DNA of 64,000 nucleotides from NCBI GenBank assembly GCA_037043015.1, contig CM073325.1, positions 10,085,001-10,149,000 of the forward strand. Direction: 5' to 3'. Positions within the stretch are counted from its first letter, which is position 1, and the number at the start of each line of letters is the position of its first letter. Position numbers and translations under genes: made by a program. The notes beneath the pieces were generated by a model. The model was not told the origin of the DNA and did no database searches. It was given only the letters and a program-made list of their open reading frames with translations. Positions 10,111-24,147 of this stretch are shown here, in pieces. Source of the DNA: Bryum argenteum. Its lineage: Eukaryota; Streptophyta; Bryopsida; Bryales; Bryaceae.

Positions 10111-12142
10111 GGCATTAAATTTTCATTGATTATTCCACAAAGGTTCAGAGTTTCAAATCTAATGAGACAACATCTTCATGAAAATGCATGTTACCTGCAT
10201 ATCTCACAATCCAAGGTCCCATATGTCGGGTATCAAATCAGGACTCGGGTATCAAACCAGGTATCGTCAAATTTGAACCGAACGGGGGCCGGGCGACCCG
10301 GCCCGTGCCCACCCAGTGCTCCCCATCAACGGGCCAGTCCGTCGCCATGTTTGGCGCAACTCCCACAAGCCAGTCCTTCGTGCTCGCTCGCAACTGAAAA
10401 TCTTCCGTCGCATTGATGCGCGTCCCAGTGTCTCGATCCGCGTACCCCGCTTCGATCCACAGGTCCAGTCCAACTGCCCTAGTCAGCTTTTCAATGATCC
10501 CCTCACCAACTATTTTGCCCCGCCCATTCCCAACCTGTGAGCTCTTGTCCTTAATCTCGCGGAATAGCTCTGATCACAATCATTTTGTAGAGTGGATCAG
10601 CCATTGCCGCTTTCTTTCCTGTCTTGTAGGATGTGACTGCCCCAATTGCTCCCATGTAACCTCAGATAGTTGAACGGTAGTTGAACTGATGGGTGGTTTT
10701 TCCCACACTCTGTCTTACGGTTACACGAGTGTACCGAGCGTGGCGGGGATGTACTTTACAGTTTCGTAGTGGGAGGTGGAGTGTGCGGATTTTTTATACT
10801 CGATTCATTGCCGCCATTTTTGTGGATTGTCACTATCGGTAGTTTCATACTGTTATTGCTTGATTTGTAACAGAGGGCGTGATGAAGAGAGGGTGATCAG
10901 TGAGCTACGGTGGAGCATTTGAATTTTGGCGGGTAGTATTGCGGGCTTCTTGGAACTCAATTAGGTGTGGTTTATCTTGCTGTAATTACTCCTCAGATCA
11001 GTTTGCTTAGGTTTCAGGAGGTGAACGTTTTATTTTAATTTTATTGCTATTTCGGTCCATGATCTTCCCGTATTAGCGTTTCTTTCCCCTGATTACGACC
11101 TTTGGAAGCTGTTTTAAAACTCGTTATCAAAATTTGGTGATCGGTGATTCTTTGAAGAGAATTTACTTCGGCGGTAAAGCTCAGGTTTAGTTACATTAAA
11201 AGGACTATTGTGCACTTTGTCTGTCGCTGCGTCTTCTCAGTGGCTAAGCAGTTCGCCTGCTAAGCAATTTCTCTTGTAAACGGCTTAGAGCTAGAGTTAC
11301 TCCGTTTTTTGAGTTCTCAATTCGGTCGTAAGGGCGCAACGCCCGCAGTAACCTTCATAAGACAATTTTCAGTGGGGATTGGTTAGATGTAGTTCTCCTG
11401 TGCCACATTTATCAGAACTTTTTTGCTGCATATAGTTGCTGCAGTTCAAGGAATTCTTCCTTGATCTTTTACTAGTTGATTCTTCAAATTTTCCTTCAGT
11501 GATTGTCTGATATCCGATACCATAGTGGAGGCTATGAAATTCCATAGTTATAGATTGGTAGCCATCGTGCTAGGCCTTGGAATCCTTGAGAACTCTTCTG
11601 AAGATTTCAAAGATCCTACGGGGGATCGATGTTTCTAAGTCCTTGATCTCTTTTCAGAATTTTCAGACAGGATTTTTAATGACACGAGAGTGTCCCTCTT
11701 AAGCTCCTCGATGTTTTCGCCATTCCGCTCTTCCTGTGCGATATCTTCTGCTGTCGATGTAGTTTTCTTGCTCTCGTTAAATATCTAGCTGCTTGACCGT
11801 AGCAAAGTTCTAGCTTAATGTTTTCTCCTGGTCGTTAAAGTTCTACTGTAATGGTCTAGTTTCATGATTTCTCCTGATCAATTAAACTCTGCATCAATGG
11901 GGTCAACCGAGAGTAAGTGTAGGACTGTGCTCTTAAGTTTCTGCTTTACGAACTATTCAAACATCCGCAACAAGGTTGTTTGATTTTATCAGTAGTAGAT
12001 TGGACGATGGCCTTCGTCACATGGCTAATACGGTTCATGAGAAATCTGACATCATGAAATGCTCGTACTGTCTGCAGTCAAGGCATGCAACTCTTATACT
12101 TCAACATCTGGAGCGTGAGAACTTAGTTTCGTAGTAGTAAAA
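10111..12142. other. Two-kb upstream region of the MSD1-like gene
   Basis: No protein-coding gene can be supported. A GC-rich block at 10260-10450 and the long, repeat-free T-rich stretch that follows look like promoter plus 5' leader, possibly with a leader intron, of the gene that starts at 12143. Other strand: nothing convincing. Confidence 0.4.
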
Positions 12143-15100
12143 ATGGGCATAAGCGACGGTGAGGCTGGTTACATGGTAAGTTTTCTTCTCACTCCGGAGG
12201 CATGCTCAATCTGTCTGATAGTAATTGAAATCACACGCTTTCCAAGAATGATGTGCCCTTCTAATCTGTTTGGATCGGTAAAATAGACCTCAATGACCTA
12301 GCAGTCAATGATCTGCAGTACATGGATGATGGCTACCGAGTCAGTAAAATATCCTTCAATTTTGATTCGAATGTCTTAAGTGACCAACCCTATCAGCTTC
12401 CTGAAATTCTTTGGACTTGCACCGAGAGAAATTCTTTAACATCCATAACCCTTCCAATCAATCAAACAGCTAATCTAATCTAATAGTGTATGCCAGATTG
12501 CCTGGTAAACTAGCTTTTCAGTGGACGACTGTTGTTTGATTGACATTGCGACGTCTTGCTCTTTGCAGGGTTCATATGATACCAGCTACACCTCTGGGTA
12601 ACTTCTTCTCGCCATATAACCGCCTGTTTTACGTAAAAATCCATCAGGTTACTAGTCAAAAGAAATGTTGCCATTCCGTTAACTTTTGGAGTATTAGTGA
12701 GGTTATAGAAATTATCATTGATGATAACCTCCAGGAAATTACCTTTCCATATGACGAGAGTATTTGATCCGTTGTACTGACCTTAACCTGTCTCCAATCT
12801 GCAGGGATGATACTTTTGCTGATATTCACAATTTGGACCACTGCATTAAGTACCTCAATCAGTCTTTAGTCACTTTTGGCTTTCCTTCCGGTCTAAATCT
12901 TTACTCCAGTGAGCCTGTAAGTATGCTGAAGTTCCGTCCATACGATTCCTTACCTTTTTATGAGCTTGATCTGTTGTGCGTTAAGGAACAGGCCATCCGT
13001 ACTACCAGAGATTGAATGTTGAGTCTGATATTGCATTATCTTCAGGGTTCGATTGTGCGAACATGCAACTGCATATACGCCATGATTCAGCAGCGGCAGC
13101 GGGATATAGAGTACCGTGAAACAGCCAATGAGACAAGGCAAAGGTGTAAGCTCATGCTTTCCATGGCAAAATGTGTTGTCTCCATCATCGGAGTTTCGTA
13201 ACTACGATATCCTGAAGTTGTTCATACAAATAGACAATCTCTCATACTCATACTGAGAAGCTGTTGTAAATTTCGCAGGCTCATGTCTGATATGTCAAGG
13301 CTTGAAGCCAAAGTGGAAAGGCTGACCGATCAACTGGCTAGTAAGGAGCGTGAATTACAAGCCATTACGAGCAAGGTATCCTTTCATAATTAACTATATC
13401 ATTGTCACAAATGGGTTCTTGGCAAATGGGTTTTTCTTGTAACCCTGTATAATATAACATAGTATACAAATTTGCGGACTACCTTATACCTTCTGATGAC
13501 AGGAAACTAGCTGACGTGGATTTGATGGTGAATTAACATTTCGAATCAGGCTGGAATCAATAATCTCACAGGCAGTGACTTGTTTAAATATAACTTTCTT
13601 TTATGAATACCGTGTACCATTGTAGATGTTCTGAGTAGATTATCACTTTGGTAACAGGAGCAAAAGGCTGCGGCTGCAAGCAGGGCGCAGATTGAGCGGC
13701 TGCAGCATGAGAAAGATGAGTTTCAGAGGATGGTGATCAGTACGCAGGTTAGTAATGAGTTCTTTGGATTGATCTGCAGTTTCCATCAGTTGTTCAATAC
13801 TTCGTGGTAAACTCAGAGGGTTGTATTCTTGTTCTGTCAGCAAGTGAAGACTCAGCAGATGCATGAACTGAAGAAGAAAGAGAAAGAATACATCAAGTTG
13901 CAGGTACAGAAGGTTATAAATGATGCTTTGTGTTTATAGATGATGCTTCATAAATGACTTCAATATCGCTTAGTGTTTGATACTCCTCTAAGATCCGTTG
14001 CTTCCGGTGCAGGAACGACTAAACCAAGTCCTCATGGAAAAAAAGAAAGAGTCCAAGACTGGAATTGAAATTATGAATTTACTACAGGTATTCTTCCCCT
14101 CTGGAAGTTACTGCATGCATATTCATCAATCCTTGGCATACTGAAACTTGTGAAGAAGCGATCTGGTCTGTCATGCGAAGCTTTTATTACACACATCACA
14201 TGTTCATGTTTTAACATCTCTATCTTTAGTTGTGTTTTTTCTTCATTAAAAAAAAATCCAAAAACCTCAATTTTGTTTCTCAGAAAGAGGGAAGGCAGCG
14301 CGGTACTTGGAACGCCAAGAAAGCGGATGGCGACTTTTATAAGATGATTGTAAGAGACCTTTTACGACTAGAGTTTGAGCTTGTGATTCTTTTCTATCAT
14401 GCATCGTTGGTCTCTGACATGACGAGGAATCAATGTGTAGTATTCTGAGTTTCATATCCTTTTGATTTTTTCTATTACATTGCGTATTGACAGTAGCTTT
14501 TGTTCAGGTGGATGCTTACGAAGCAAAGAAGCAGGAACTAGTGGCTGAAAACTCTGACCTTCGAGCATTGCTTCGGTCTATGCAGGTTTGCTAACATTTT
14601 TCTTCACTCCTTTGCGGTTGGTTCTGACTTTGTGGATCATCATGTATGGAGATATCAGATTCAGGACGAGAGTTGATTCAATTGATTGTAATGTGATACC
14701 AGGGGGATATGCGTGATTTCTTAAATACCCCGAGTGGTCTAATTCGACCAGGTACTGCAGCAAGCTCTCATGAACTTGAACCACCACCCACACCACTGGG
14801 AGGCCGCACGGTAATGAGTCTAGTCATGACTTGCTTTGAATCCTTCTATTGCGATCCTATTGTATATCAAATATTGTGCTTATTGTGCAGGATGTGTTCG
14901 ATCTTCCCTTTCACATGGCCAGAGATCAAATTGAACATAGCCTGCGTGCTAAAATGTCTACTATTAAGGTAAGAACTATTGCATCTGTTCATTGTACTCG
15001 AGAAATCTTCTATACGTTCTGTACTATTGAGCAGATATGTTAACTCGCACCATGCTTTCTAGAAGATTGCTAATTTACATTTTTGATGTCCTTTTCCTCT

Positions 15101-16069
15101 TCTGCATATCCACACAGGTTGCTGATGCATTGCTTCCCTTGACAGGAACGCATGACGCAGCTGCAGGAAACTCAGAAAGGACTTGGCTCAGGAAGTGAGC
15201 GTGAGCAAGCTCTTGAGGCACAATTGGTAGAGGCACGATCTATTATCTCAGAACAGGTACTGGCTCCATCCCTCTACCTGATTCGTTGCCTAAATCCTGA
15301 TCATCATATGGGAGGGATACAATACCTGCCGCAATAGAAGATGACTTTACCTCAGAATTACTCTGGGATGCCAGTATGTAGATTGATGGATGTCAAGCAA
15401 ATAGCTGAATGTACTTAGCAATGAGTAAGATTTCAATGAACTCCCAAAAGAGGAGCCAACAAGCAGATGTCACAGGTCGAATCTTCACCTCCTGTATGTA
15501 TGTTTCGCATTGCCGCTTATTCGAAGTCCTAGTTTATGACCTCTCTAATTGAATGATTTGCAGGCGAGTTTAATGAACAAGCATTTGTCTGAAGAGGATG
15601 ACAGCAGGTACAATGGTTTCGTCCTTGTTCCTGAAAGGTGATCCATGTAATCCTCATGAGATTAGGACTCTATATTCAGAGTGGATTTATAGTTGTAGAT
15701 ACTCATTGCTGTCTCGATACAAATCGTGCTAGCTTTTCTCTGGAACTTACATGATTCGTTACTTTGCAGACATGTCATTGCCGAGCAAATGGAGTTAGAG
15801 AATAGATCAAGCACAGCACAGGGCGTATGTACAAATACCGACCACTCACGACTCTAAATCGGTTTCAAAATAGGATACATGTGTTTGAATGCACTGAATG
15901 AAAATACAGTTGAAGTTGCTCCATGAGGCTCTCATTGATGATATTCTGATCTCTATGCGATGATGTACCTGTACAGGAAGAGCAACGATTATCAAAGGTG
16001 AAGACCTTTGAGCAGCCAAGTTTATCCAAGGTTTTCTTATCAAGTGCCAAACGACTCGAAGCTGTCTAG
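12143..16069 (+). CDS. MSD1: MSD1/SSX2IP-like microtubule-anchoring coiled-coil protein
   Basis: A sixteen-exon gene of 409 aa. Exons: 12143-12175, 12569-12597, 12805-12916, 13046-13143, 13279-13375, 13658-13747, 13841-13903, 14013-14087, 14284-14349, 14508-14585, 14703-14810, 14891-14968, 15146-15256, 15564-15607, 15770-15824 and 15977-16069, all GT-AG and in phase. The N-terminal part carries the family signature (HNLDHCIKYLNQSLVTFGFP, then RTCNCIYAMIQQRQRDIEYR), followed by long coiled coil (RLEAKVERLTDQLASKEREL and others). Plant and animal relatives (afadin/alpha-actinin-binding, Msd1) anchor or tether microtubule minus ends with gamma-tubulin complexes. The first two exons are tiny (33 and 29 nt), typical of genes missed by ORF scans. 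The C-terminus is uncertain because an alternative exon exists downstream. Confidence 0.88.
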
Positions 16070-16227
16070 ACTAGCATTCAACTCTAGAGTGACCTTGGTG
16101 CAAAATCTGTCCTTCCTTCAAATTTTGGTATGAGACTCTGCCCTTGGTTCACAAAACTTCTTCTAGTAGATACTCTGTTGGCATCGGAGCACTTTTTGTT
16201 TAACATAATCGCCGTTCTGCTCTGCAG

Positions 16228-16350
16228 ACTAGCAGTGAAGAATATAGGCATGAGCGGGAGCTACTAATGGTGCTACAAGCGGTGGAGATGATTACTGGAT
16301 GGAGCTATCAAATGGATTACTTGGACTATTTCGGATACTACTTGTGTTGA
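16228..16350 (+). other. Possible alternative last exon of the MSD1-like gene
   Basis: After an acceptor CTCTGCAG/ACT there is an open stretch in phase 0 that reads TSSEEYRHERELLMVLQAVE and ends with TGA at 16348-16350. Donors in phase 0 exist inside exon 16 (AAG/GTGAAG near 15997 and AAG/GTTTTC near 16030). Splicing there would replace the last residues of the 409-aa form. The charged, helical sequence suits a coiled-coil tail. Confidence 0.4.
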
Positions 16351-16812
16351 CTGGCGAACAGTAGCAGTTTTGATTATCACTATCATTCTTCGAAGACTTG
16401 TTTCTCTCTAATAAACAGGCATTGATTTGGATGAAATGAGTCCTCCGTCTGTATTCTTCTTCAATGGCAGATGATCTCTGCTACAGTAGTATGTATCAAT
16501 TTCTGGAATGTGAAAAGCGAGAAGTTGCAGTTTACGTGACTACATATTCTTCAAAGAGAGATACGTGCATTGACGTTCCTGCGAAATGGAATGAGAGCGA
16601 TATTTCACCACATAAACAGCTGCCATTCTCAAACGCGCATTATTTTGGAAAAGATCTTATTTCGCAGCACACTACCACAGAATATGGTTGTGCAAGTGGT
16701 ATGCAATAGCTACAGAGTGAAAAAGCGGCAAATGAGGACTTCTATCATGTACACTACAGTAAATGTGACATTTTACAAAGCATGGTGGGAACGATGTTGT
16801 ACATTTTCCTTC
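16351..16812. other. Convergent 3' region between MSD1-like and SMC1 genes
   Basis: Tail-to-tail spacer that should hold both 3' UTRs. Short frames present on the plus strand show no family resemblance. No repeat is seen. Confidence 0.45.
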
Positions 16813-19800
16813 TCAAAGACCACCGTACTTCCCTAGGTCGAAGGTCAATGTTCTTGAGCAACTGCACGGAGTCGACAAACACGAACGTTAGCATGTACAC
16901 GTTAATGAAAGCACGAATGTAACATACAACTGAAAACCCAAGCGTACCTTTGGTCTCGATACACTCCGATCAAGGCATCGGCCTTATCATAGAATGTATC
17001 CTTCAATGAAATCACGACACTCTGGAATCCGACTCCCTTTCCATTCCCATCACCGTCTTTCACCTCGGAACGTGATTTGGCGCGGATGTACGCTGCTACT
17101 TTCGCAACATTCAGATTATCTAACGCAGCATCCACCTCATCTAGCACGAAAAACGGCGACGGCCGGAAGCTGCACACACGTCGATCCTTTAGGTTCAGCA
17201 ACCATAGCTGAGAAATTTTGTTAACCAGCGATATTCAATACATAGTTAAAATACCTGTGAATGGCGAATAAAAGCGCAAGAGCTGCCACAGTTTTCTCTC
17301 CACCAGAGAGTTGTTCCATATCCCGGAATCGCTTTGTAGGAGGCATGGCTGTGTACTTGATTCCGTTCAGATATGGTTCATCCTCACTCTCTAAACTCAA
17401 ATACGCAGTGCCTCCCAAAGGATGTGTGCTGCTCTGAGTTAGCTGTTTGTATATTGCATTGATGTTCACCGAGATGTGGTTGAATGCATCCATGAACTTC
17501 AAATATCTGCGAATCAACAGATGAGAATGAGACCATGCGACATCAGGTTTCATGTTAAACTTGAAGGACAGGAAACGAATGATTGGAGCTTAGTGTTTGT
17601 ACGTTAGGAATGCTCAAAATTTAGCATTTGGTAAGCTCTTAATTCAACCAGCTTAGTATCTACACAGGTCCTGATCCTCACCTCTGTTGCTTTATCGCGT
17701 TATACTTGTCCGCAACTTCCTTCCCAGCCCTCCGTGCGGCATCAAATTCTTCGTTGAACTCCCTCTCCTTCTCGCGCAAACTTTCGTATTGATCTAGCGC
17801 CTTCAAGTTCGGAGCTGTCCTCTCAATCTCCGTAGAAATTGCTTCCATTTTGCTCTTGAAATCCGCTTCCATCCTCTCCTTGTCTGCTGGTCTAAGATCC
17901 TGGAAGAATGACATGTGTCAGGAAATATTCAAACAGCGCACAGGAACAAAGATGTAGCAGCTCCTATCGAAGGTTACCTGTCGATGCGCCCGGTCGAGTT
18001 TTGAAAAATCAAATGATACATCCGTTTGTGGTGTTTGCTGTGAAGAGCCGGCAGAATCAATCTCCATTGGAGTATCCGTTGTAGGTAGCTTGATTTGATC
18101 TAGCTCGCAACTCTCAACGATTTCTTGTTTCCTCGCTTTCAGTTGCTCAATGTGGGTTTCCTGGAGCAATGTAACGAATCAGAGACCATCTACAACGTAG
18201 ACAAGAGGCCAAACATACGACAGGTAGAGATCTAGCCCAACATGCAGACACTAACTAGATATCTGTATAGAGCGACAAGTTGTCAAGGTGTAGGTACTTC
18301 AGCTCTACCTTGGCTGTCATTTGCCGCTTAACATTTCCAAGACTGCTGGTGTCACTGCTTCCTCGCCTTTTCAGTTCCTGAATCTCCTCATCAACACCTT
18401 CAACTTTACTTCTCAGCTCAGCCATATCTTCCCTAAATTTCTCAACCTGTTCAGTTAGCTCCTCCATCTCTGCTTTGACTTGTGTTTCTCTACTTTCCAC
18501 TTTCACAAGATCTTCCCTCAAAGCTGCGAGCGTATCTGACATCTTCCGTATGGGTCCATCGTGATCCTTTCTCTGCTCGTACTCCAGCCTGTAAATTATG
18601 ATGCCGACAGTTAACAATGAAAGATACATGGTGGATGGAACAGGCTAGACAGTGAACATAATGCCTAGTCTTCCTGCATAAAAAGAGTCCGACGTATGAG
18701 AATGAAGAGAGTACTGAACTCACTGATTTCTCAGTTTTGACATCTGGCTACTCAGACTCATCTTCCGCTCAGCGTGCTCTTGAGCAGCACGTAGCTGATT
18801 CTCTTCGTACTCCCGTATGTTTGCAACGCCCACTGAAGCGCTAAAATCTCTGTAAATTCGGTCAATTATGTTGTTGATGTTACTCTCAAGCTCCGCAACC
18901 TCTCTGTTCTTGGTATTTATAGCATTCTGGAGCTGTATAGAACAACCATCAACGAGAATACGTCAGTGACAGTTTCGACTTAAAACAGTCGTGTAAAAAA
19001 GAAGCCTTGCAGTGCTAGCAAATCAGAGTTGCACAAATCACTAGGACGTCACATCTCCGTCTTCCCTCCACTCAAAAGCCGCTAAGTATACAATCTCATG
19101 GACCAGACTTTTGATTGACCTCGCCCACAAAAATCTCACAAGCAAGGAAGAGATCGAAGGTTGAAAAAGGAAGATGGAATAAAACCTGAAGTATTTCGGG
19201 TCTGTGCCTCTCTATCTGATTAATATTGGTAGCTCGCTCTTGTGCAAGCCTTGTAAGCTTGTCTTCGATGGATCTCTGGCACAATCGCGAGAAGTAACTT
19301 GTTATAAAATATTTGTCATAGGTCACCGTAGACTCGAGGATCTTCCTCAAGTTCGTCTTAACAGATTCGAATCTGCATTGGGTATCACTGGAGCTGTAAA
19401 TCACAAAGTAATGCCCTTTCATCTCTCTGAAGTGGGGAATTGACATACCCTATCAGTCGTGACATACTGAATCTTTTTCTTCAGGCCAACTATCCTTCCG
19501 GCTGCCTCCGATTCCCTGCCTGACATATCCCGAGATGATCCGAGCTCTGCCATCTCATTTTCAAAGCGCTCCTTGCTCTTCTTAAGCGCTGTAATTGAAC
19601 CCAATATTGTCATCACACAGAAAAGTCAGGGGATCCGTACAAGGATACGAAAAAAAGGTCCTCCTGGTACAAATCACAAGGTCCAAACTGAGGCTCCTCC
19701 CAATTCATATGTAAGATCTAACTGAAAGATAGAATGCACCCGAATAAACTGGCTACCTAACCATGATCCTTATCAAGTACGGAATATCCATAAAAGCTTC

Positions 19801-22800
19801 ACCTTAAATAGACTAACACAAGACATGCGTTCATGTTAGATATGATTTCCTCAGCAAGTAGCAACAACAACTCACACCTTCAACTGCTTGATTATCCCAT
19901 TTCTGAGACCTTGATTCCATGCCTCCACTAACACCTCCAGTCATCATGCCTGACTTTGCTAGAAGAGTCCCATCATATGTCACAACTGTAATCGCAATCA
20001 ACATGCCACAATATAAGTTACATCATAATGATGAAAATTGAAACCTACAAAGTAATATCTCACTTTCCCTGCAGAATGTGAACTACAATTTCAACCACAA
20101 AACAGAAGCAAATAAAGTAGCGGCTTCAAGTCATGGAATGCTGCCTTACTGTCTAAAAAAGTAGCATAAATGACAAAAATTTACTGCGGAGTCATAAAAT
20201 GTAGAGAGTATGTAGAAGGATGACCTTTGTGGCGCTCAGGGCCCCAAGCAAGCCCCTTAGCTTCCTCAAGTCGATCGCACACCAAAGTGTTGCCAACCGC
20301 GTAAAGAACAGCTCTCTCAAGAGCTGGATCGAATGTGAGGGCAGTCAAGGAAAGAACGAGTAGACTCAGAAGTATGACATTGCAGTTATGTCATCAGTCC
20401 GTAACCTAAAGACGACAATGAAACAGGCTCTCTTATCCACTTGTCGACAGTTGTTGCTAGCTCCCTAACAGTACGCACTGTAAAGTTAAAGCATAGGTTG
20501 CCCGCAAGACCCTCGACAGCCTACTCAATTAAGCGCTTACCCAGGCAAAAAATCAGTCACGCAAAAGCGCAAATCCACTTCTAGAAGAACAAAGAATCAG
20601 TCAATGAACCGAGGAAGAAACCGGAAAAAAACGGGCTGCTATAACGCGACACAGAACGACACAAGACAGCGCAATTGCAGAGCTTCGGCCCCGACAGGTA
20701 AGAGGACATCAAATATCTAAATCACACGATTGAGAGGATATTGTATCACATCGTAGACCAGCTTTGCTGTGCCACCAAGCGTCCGCAACCTCTCTTGGAC
20801 TGGCTTCACTCTGATTGACTGCAGAGGTATGAAGGTTTGAGGCTGCAACCGATGCTCCTTCAAGTACTGATTACACCAGGAGGGACGAATTTGTCAAGTC
20901 ACCTTCACGAGAACGGCTTACAAAAAGTGCAGGAAATATCTGACAAACTTTCAATCCTGCACAAAAATTCACGATACCGAAGCGAAACTCTAATTCTACC
21001 ACTCCGCCCAAGCTAGAAGGTCAAGCACCAATGCAGAGCTTGAGGGCAACAGCAACCATGCGGCGTCACACAACAGTAACAGCAAAAAGACACTGAGATC
21101 AACCTTGATGCACTCCTTTCCAGTACTGTCGTCCTCCACCACAACTGCGTCCATGTACCTGCCCATGGCCACAGTTACAGCCAAATTGAATTTCTTCTGT
21201 GTGGGTCTGCAGAGATCTGTCATACGCCCGTGCACACCAGGAAACAAACGCTTCAGACTTGCAACAGCCTCTGCTGTCCTCTTGTCTCTTTCATTCTCCC
21301 TCTTGTCAGCCTTCAGTTCTCGTAGCTGATTATCAATCTCGTCCAGTTTAGCTCTCAAGCTCTCGGACCGGGTCCTACATCAGGAAAAACCAGGATAATA
21401 AATAAGTGAAGGTACTCACTTTTTGGTAGCTAAGATCATACAACCGGGTGTCAATCCAAAATGAATAAACATGTGCCAACTAACATCTACATCGCGCTCG
21501 AGATATGCACCTAGTAGCGGACTCTCACATGCTTCTCGAAAAGTTGGACGTGTGATACTCTGCTACTGTCACTCATATATACCTCACTACATACTCAGAC
21601 CTCCCTAAATATTCTCCGAGAAAACAGGTAGAGATAAGTACTTGGATTTTCGATGTCTGTCCTGCATTTCCAAGAGTTCTTTCTCAGCCACTCGAAGATC
21701 CTCAACGTGTTTTGCGTATGCTTCCGTACACCTGGCCATGCGTGCTTGTGTTTGTTCCTCCTGGTGTAAACAAATAAAGCATGGCGACGTATTCAGCATT
21801 CAGCATATTCATACAAGAAGCCTGGTCAAATGTGACTTCCCCAACAACCTAACGTCCGAGACAAGTAAACCATAGCTCTACGTTCCAAGATACACAACCG
21901 ATCATCTAAAACACCCACTATAATACACCGCCTCACTTCTACTACAAGATTCATTGAGGAGAACAAGCATTTACATGCAGAGTTTCAATAGGCCACATTA
22001 TTTTTCAACAGAAATCCAAAGAAGAGATCGTGCAGAATATGAAACAAGAAACCGCCCTCTTCGTCAGAGTACACATATGCTATGACTCTCGACACGTATC
22101 ACCCGCCCCAATCTTCTCCCACAAAAGTCAGTATCATGGCTAGATCTGATATATGCTCAAAACGCAACCGCGGAACTTTGGTAGCTATACCTGAGCTGCA
22201 AGCTGCTGATCCCGATCGGTGAGTTGCCGGAGATTCTCCTCAAGATTCTTTAAAGCCTCTACATCTGCTTGCAAGAGTCGGTCTTGAACCTCCTTTTCTT
22301 GTCTCAACTTAGCTGTTCTTGTGCCCGCTTCCTCCTTACTGCAAGCGCAAAGGAGATTAAATAATGACAAGGAGCTAAGTCGTAACTTTGACTCTAATAT
22401 TGGTAAATTGGAAGTTCCAAGGAGAAAACACCAACGCTGACTTCTCCATTGAGCTCAAGAAACAAACACGACTGGTAACCAATGTCCTCACATTCGGTGA
22501 TACTCCAACATTTGATTCTCCGCAAGATGCAGGCGCCCTTCACCCTCTCGGCCTTGTTGCGCGATAAGCTCATTCATGGACTGAGTAACATCCTGCAGAC
22601 TACGCTGTAGGTTCTCAATTTGGCTTCCCTGCTTCCTCTTGTCTTCCTTTTTCTTTTCTAGGTCCTTCTCACAGTTCTTGATTTTCTGGGAAATTCGAGT
22701 GATTTCTTCTTTTAACTTCAGCAGCTCCGGGTTCTGCAAGGAGAGGAGATAAGGTGGGATTGAGGAAGATTGCAAGCATTCATCACAAAAATCATATAGA

Positions 22801-24133
22801 CAGCAATATCATATGTAGAACAGATTGTTCAGGGCTGTTTTTAACAAAATATCAGATGTAATTTGGACTACAATATCCGACCTTCTTGTCCAGATCCGCT
22901 TTCTTCTTGGCTATCTTCTTGTCCAACAGAAGAGCCTCCTTTGAATATACTGCTTGATTCTTCTTTTTGGCTTTGATTTCCGATTCAAGCTGTTCTTGTT
23001 CGCGGTTCAGCTCCTGCAAGGTTGCTTTATCCACCTCAAGCTGGGCTAAAGTTTTTGCCACATCTTTTTCAATATTGAACAATTGCCAAAGAGAATACTC
23101 CATCTTCAACTCTTTCTGTGACAAAATAAAGTGATAAAGTCAAAAAAAAATCTCTCTGCTGATTAGTGTAGAACAATTAAAAGTCAGCTTCAATGGTAAT
23201 CAGGCGAATGGAGCACAGGAACTCTGTAATTTCAAGGAGAAAGTTCTTTCAGAACACGTCTTTCAGTCACAACAAATTGACTACTTACCAACTCTCCCTG
23301 GAGTCGAAGATGCTTCTCGGCTTCCTCTTTCTGCTCCTTCTTCTGCTTCCTCTCGGCGGCGACCGTCTTCTTCTTTTGGTACATAAAGACCGTCGTCTCT
23401 TCCGCACGTGCCTTTTGGACCTCTAATTCTTCGTAGTCCTTCTTCAACTCTTCTGAACCCGAAATTTGCTCAAAGAGACCTGTCAGCTCTTTAGGATTCT
23501 TGGAGGCTATTGATTCTACATCTCCCTGCACCACCGTTATTAAGACAATTTAGCCATTTAGCCAACGCCGAAGCAGAGGGAAGATGCATCCTCTTGATTC
23601 ACAAGTCGAACGCACTGCAAAAGCAATCGAATCTGTACAAATATGGTCAGTCGGCGAGAATTTCTCCCTGAATAACGAACGGAGTGTATGAATACCTGAA
23701 AAACGAGAAAGTTTCGTGCTTTCACGAGAATTCCAAGCCCCTTCATCGTGTTGTTGTAGACGTCCCAAGTGACAGTTTTGTTGTTAATGCGGTATTCACT
23801 GGATCCACTGCTCGTGATCGTTCTAGTAAACTCCATTTCCTCCCCATCTCCTGTGATGAAGACAAGCTTCACAAATGCTTTCCTTCCCCTCTGTTCCCTG
23901 TCTTTGTCGTCGTACGCGTACAGTAAATCTTTCAGCTGCGCACCTCGTAGCTGCATGGAGCGAACACCAAGGACAAAACTGATAGCATCCATGAGATTGG
24001 ACTTTCCGGCTCCATTAGGTCCAATGATGGCCGTGAAGTTCTTGAACGGCCCAACGATCTGATGACCCTTATAAGACTTGAAGTTCTCGATTTCAAGCCT
24101 TTCGATCCTCCCCGGATTTACCGGGCCGGGCAT
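16813..24133 (-). CDS. SMC1: Cohesin subunit SMC1
   Basis: A nineteen-exon gene of 1224 aa, the usual SMC1 length. Exons from the start: 24133-23696, 23525-23289, 23115-22882, 22733-22492, 22338-22191, 21760-21642, 21374-21104, 20866-20742, 20334-20225, 19985-19878, 19588-19449, 19275-19186, 18932-18724, 18588-18309, 18160-17978, 17899-17682, 17506-17255, 17169-16948 and 16861-16813. Walker A is GPNGAGKS (residues 38-45); the SMC1 mark [14 protein letters not shown] follows. Next come a coiled coil, the hinge ([13 protein letters not shown] to the [11 protein letters not shown] region), the return coiled coil, the signature LSGGEKT and Walker [13 protein letters not shown], ending [19 protein letters not shown]1 pairs with SMC3 in the cohesin ring for sister-chromatid cohesion and repair. 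ATG 24133 was chosen because the frame upstream has only a GTG. Intron 8 is AT-AC; all others are GT-AG. Confidence 0.97.
20335..20741 (-). other. U12-type AT-AC intron in SMC1
   Basis: The intron following the hinge exon starts ATATCCTC and ends TCAC, and contains TCCTTGAC at 20351-20344, an exact U12 branch-site match whose branch A is 10 nt from the end of the intron. Using these ends, codons join CA/A to give [12 protein letters not shown], which is the conserved SMC1 sequence. No GT-AG pair gives that join. The intron is 407 bp long. Confidence 0.88.
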
Positions 24134-24147
24134 CGTGAACACTCGCT

